6,947 nucleotides of DNA from Gammaproteobacteria bacterium CG22_combo_CG10-13_8_21_14_all_40_8 (GTDB taxonomy: Bacteria > Pseudomonadota > Gammaproteobacteria > Enterobacterales > GCA-002770795). The position numbers were made by a program, and so were the translations under genes. Under the pieces are notes generated by a model. The model did not search any database. It worked only from the letters and a program-made list of their open reading frames with translations, and had not been told where the DNA came from. Shown in pieces: positions 5,503-6,947 of the stretch. Location of the stretch: NCBI GenBank assembly GCA_002770795.1, contig PCTP01000231.1, positions 1-6,947 of the forward strand, in the 5' to 3' direction. Every line of letters starts with the position of its first letter. Position 1 is the first letter of the stretch.

Positions 5503-5840
5503 AATAGACCTAAAATATTTTCTGGTGGCCTACCAATCACCGCTTTTTTTCCATGAACAAAGATCGGGCGTTGTAAGAGTTTTGGAAATTTTATCAAAGC
5601 CTGTAAACAATCTTGCTCAGATGACAACTTTGTTAATCCAGCTTCAACATATTCTTTTTCTTTGGTTCGAATCACTTGACTGGCATTCAGATGGAGTTTC
5701 TGCAAAAGTTCATTCAGTTGGGTTAAGTTGAGTGGCTCTTTAAGATATTCAATAATGATAGGCTCAATGCCCCGTTCTGTTAACAGGCTGTAGGCTTCGC
5801 GTGATTTTGAACATCTGGGATTGTGGTATAGAGTAGTCAT
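5499..5840 (-). CDS. arsC: ArsC-family thioredoxin-fold reductase (YfgD-like)
   Basis: A 113-residue protein of the glutaredoxin-dependent arsenate reductase family. YHNPRCSKSREA (5-16) holds the nucleophile Cys10. Arg58, Arg91 (in QRPIF) and Arg104 (in IGRPPENIL) match the three oxyanion-binding arginines of plasmid R773 ArsC (R60, R94, R107). Length and wording are closest to E. coli YfgD, which is shorter than plasmid ArsC. True arsenate reduction is thus plausible but not shown, and there is no arsR, arsB or acr3 here to mark an arsenic operon. It is the first gene of arsC-wrbA-DUF2069 and overlaps wrbA by 4 bp. The ATG sits just before the TTLYHNPRC strand, as expected for the family; the ribosome binding site is weak. 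Confidence 0.92.
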   Translation of the reverse strand: MTTLYHNPRCSKSREAYSLLTERGIEPIIIEYLKEPLNLTQLNELLQKLHLNASQVIRTKEKEYVEAGLTKLSSEQDCLQALIKFPKLLQRPIFVHGKKAVIGRPPENILGLL

Positions 5841-5866
5841 CGGGCATTCTTCATTAAAAAATGCTG

Positions 5867-5872
5867 ATTATA
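5867..5872 (-). promoter_or_regulatory. arsC: Candidate -10 element for the arsC-wrbA-DUF2069 operon
   Basis: On the minus strand this is TATAAT, 26 bp before the arsC ATG, so the leader would be about 20 nt. No recognisable -35 hexamer lies 16-18 bp upstream. A 5-bp dyad, AGGAA-N12-TTCCT (plus-strand 5874-5895), lies where a regulator or the -35 would be. A second dyad, GCATT-N11-AATGC (5844-5864), falls in the leader close to the start codon. The operon may also receive read-through from the gene ending at 5907, since no terminator is seen. Confidence 0.5.
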
Positions 5873-5906
5873 CAGGAAATAAAATTATTGTTCCTTGGAT
5901 AAAAGC

Positions 5907-6947
5907 CTAAGAACCTTTTTTAATGCTGGCAAATTTGCTTTCAGGACGTTCTAAGGGGTTTTCATTGAGTTCAATTTTTTGTCCAAAACCAGGAAGTGCA
6001 GTCATTTCGATCTCTTCTTCACCAGACTCTTCTCGCTTTCTTGCCTCAATAGCAACTTGTTTTTTTATTTCAATCATATCTTTTGCTTCACTAAGAGAAC
6101 ACATTTGGTAAAATACGCGTTCAAAATAAAAGGTTTCTATAATGATTTGTTGAACAGCAATGGCAAGCTCTTCATCGCCAATTTCTAATATTACAATTTG
6201 ATTTTGTGGGATAGATTCATGAGGAAACAGGAGCGTGGGTTTGGATTGACCCAAAACATCTTCGCCACTGACAATAAACCCAAGTTCTTTTCTTTGTGTG
6301 AGGCCTAATATATTGATGGTAATAGGCTGTATTTCTCCCGCTATCCATTCTATACCAATGGTAATGCCTTTTTGTTTGTTACTTTGTAGCCATCGAACCA
6401 CGGCTAACCTATATTGACCTTGTTCGCTGGCGGAAGATCCATTTTGAATCGCTAAGAGCTGGCCTATACTAATATCTTTGACCAAAGCCCCTGTATTGAT
6501 ACAGAGCCCTCCAGTACTTGAGTTAATCTGGTACCAAAATGATTCTGTTCCTTTTGATGCCTTAGGTTCCAATGTTGATGTGAGCATATCCTGTTGGCAA
6601 AGGGCATGATGGATGTTTTTAAATCCTACAAGTATTGATAGCTTTTGCGGGTTTTTAGCACGAGGTAGTTCGCGTTTTTTCTGACCACGCCAATGTTGAT
6701 ACATAATCTCCAAGAGCATTTTGGCTTTAGAGGCATTGACCTCAGAACCAAAACCAGGAAGAGGGGGTTTCCCTTCAGCGTGCAATTTGGACAGCTGGTT
6801 TTTAATGCTCAAGCAGAGATCCTGTAATAAGATCAATAAAGTATTCGATTCATCTAAATGAGATATATCATCTTGCTGTCTCGGTCTATCATCACTTTCT
6901 AGATCCGCCACAAAGGTAAAACCTGCTGAAAAGTCATTCATATCATC
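5907..6947 (-). CDS. PilZ-like domain protein, possible cyclic-di-GMP effector; start may lie beyond the right edge
   Basis: From the first visible ATG (6939-6941) this protein has 344 residues, but the frame is open upstream to the window edge, so a longer N-terminus cannot be excluded. Counted from that ATG, residues 35-85 look helical. RELPR at 90-94 fits the RxxxR of PilZ domains and NSSTGG at 140-145 fits the [D/N]xSxxG motif. Strand-like segments follow: ISIGQLLAIQ (157-166), YRLAVVRWLQ (177-186) and ITIGIEWIAGEIQPI (193-207), the GVVRW/GIE pattern I associate with PilZ-like proteins of proteobacteria. The tail after about residue 280 is rich in Glu and Lys. There is no signal peptide or membrane helix. 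LPGFG occurs at both 61-65 and 316-320. The motif spacing (about 46 residues) is longer than usual, so ligand binding is inference. Confidence 0.6.
   Translation of the reverse strand, partial: DDMNDFSAGFTFVADLESDDRPRQQDDISHLDESNTLLILLQDLCLSIKNQLSKLHAEGKPPLPGFGSEVNASKAKMLLEIMYQHWRGQKKRELPRAKNPQKLSILVGFKNIHHALCQQDMLTSTLEPKASKGTESFWYQINSSTGGLCINTGALVKDISIGQLLAIQNGSSASEQGQYRLAVVRWLQSNKQKGITIGIEWIAGEIQPITINILGLTQRKELGFIVSGEDVLGQSKPTLLFPHESIPQNQIVILEIGDEELAIAVQQIIIETFYFERVFYQMCSLSEAKDMIEIKKQVAIEARKREESGEEEIEMTALPGFGQKIELNENPLERPESKFASIKKGS

Noticed and set aside
5525..5731. Plus-strand frame of 68 codons opposite arsC
   Set aside because: It overlaps the conserved arsC coding sequence on the other strand and has no similarity that I recognise.
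5499..5840. arsC as part of an arsenic resistance operon
   Set aside because: No arsR, arsB, acr3 or arsA neighbour is present. The gene is YfgD-like and is coupled to wrbA, which fits a housekeeping role better.
5923..6188. Two overlapping plus-strand frames opposite the PilZ-like gene
   Set aside because: Serine- and phenylalanine-rich composition is what results from reading the complement of a Glu/Lys-rich coding tail.
1..6947. Search for tRNA or rRNA genes, CRISPR repeats, insertion sequences, phage or attachment sites
   Set aside because: Nothing of these kinds was seen: the window is nearly filled with ordinary genes, and no long direct or inverted repeats stand out by eye.

Overview
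The window is a densely packed chromosomal stretch from an AT-rich Gram-negative bacterium, by eye about 40% GC. It is most likely a gammaproteobacterium. That rests on the NapF, NapD and NapA sequences, which resemble the Escherichia coli proteins, and on the tight arsC-wrbA-DUF2069 arrangement, which I know from gammaproteobacteria. Genus and species cannot be named from this sequence. There are nine protein-coding genes and no RNA gene, mobile element or CRISPR array. No stretch longer than about 190 bp lacks a gene.

Left block (1-1250, minus strand): the start of a periplasmic nitrate reductase operon, napF-napD-napA, with each junction an ATGA stop/start overlap. napA runs off the left edge after 143 codons. 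Upstream of napF lies a perfect FNR box (TTGAT-CAGG-ATCAA) centred about 31 bp upstream of a perfect TATAAT. This is the geometry of a class II FNR-activated promoter, so oxygen limitation should switch the operon on.

Middle block (1373-4531): a minus-strand gene for an exported thioredoxin-fold, peroxiredoxin-like protein with a CPFC motif lies divergent to a plus-strand aroA-aroC pair. The pair encodes the last two steps of the chorismate pathway, EPSP synthase then chorismate synthase. Both enzymes keep most catalytic residues, but each has an uncommon substitution in a signature motif: Tyr for Ser in the AroA GSKS motif, and Val and Trp in AroC signature 2. The 189-bp divergent region holds several short dyads and a candidate extended -10 promoter for aroA.

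Right block (4528-5840, minus strand): arsC (YfgD-like), wrbA and a four-helix DUF2069 membrane protein are head-to-tail with overlaps or zero spacing, and so are probably one transcript. It converges on aroC with a 4-bp overlap of the stop codons and no visible terminator. Upstream of it (5907-6947, minus) is a gene for a PilZ-like protein, a possible cyclic-di-GMP effector, whose reading frame stays open to the right edge.

Most of this is ordinary core and respiratory metabolism. The points most worth a second look are the FNR promoter, the paired AroA/AroC motif changes, and the PilZ-like protein with its duplicated LPGFG segment. I see no evidence of an undescribed multi-gene system.
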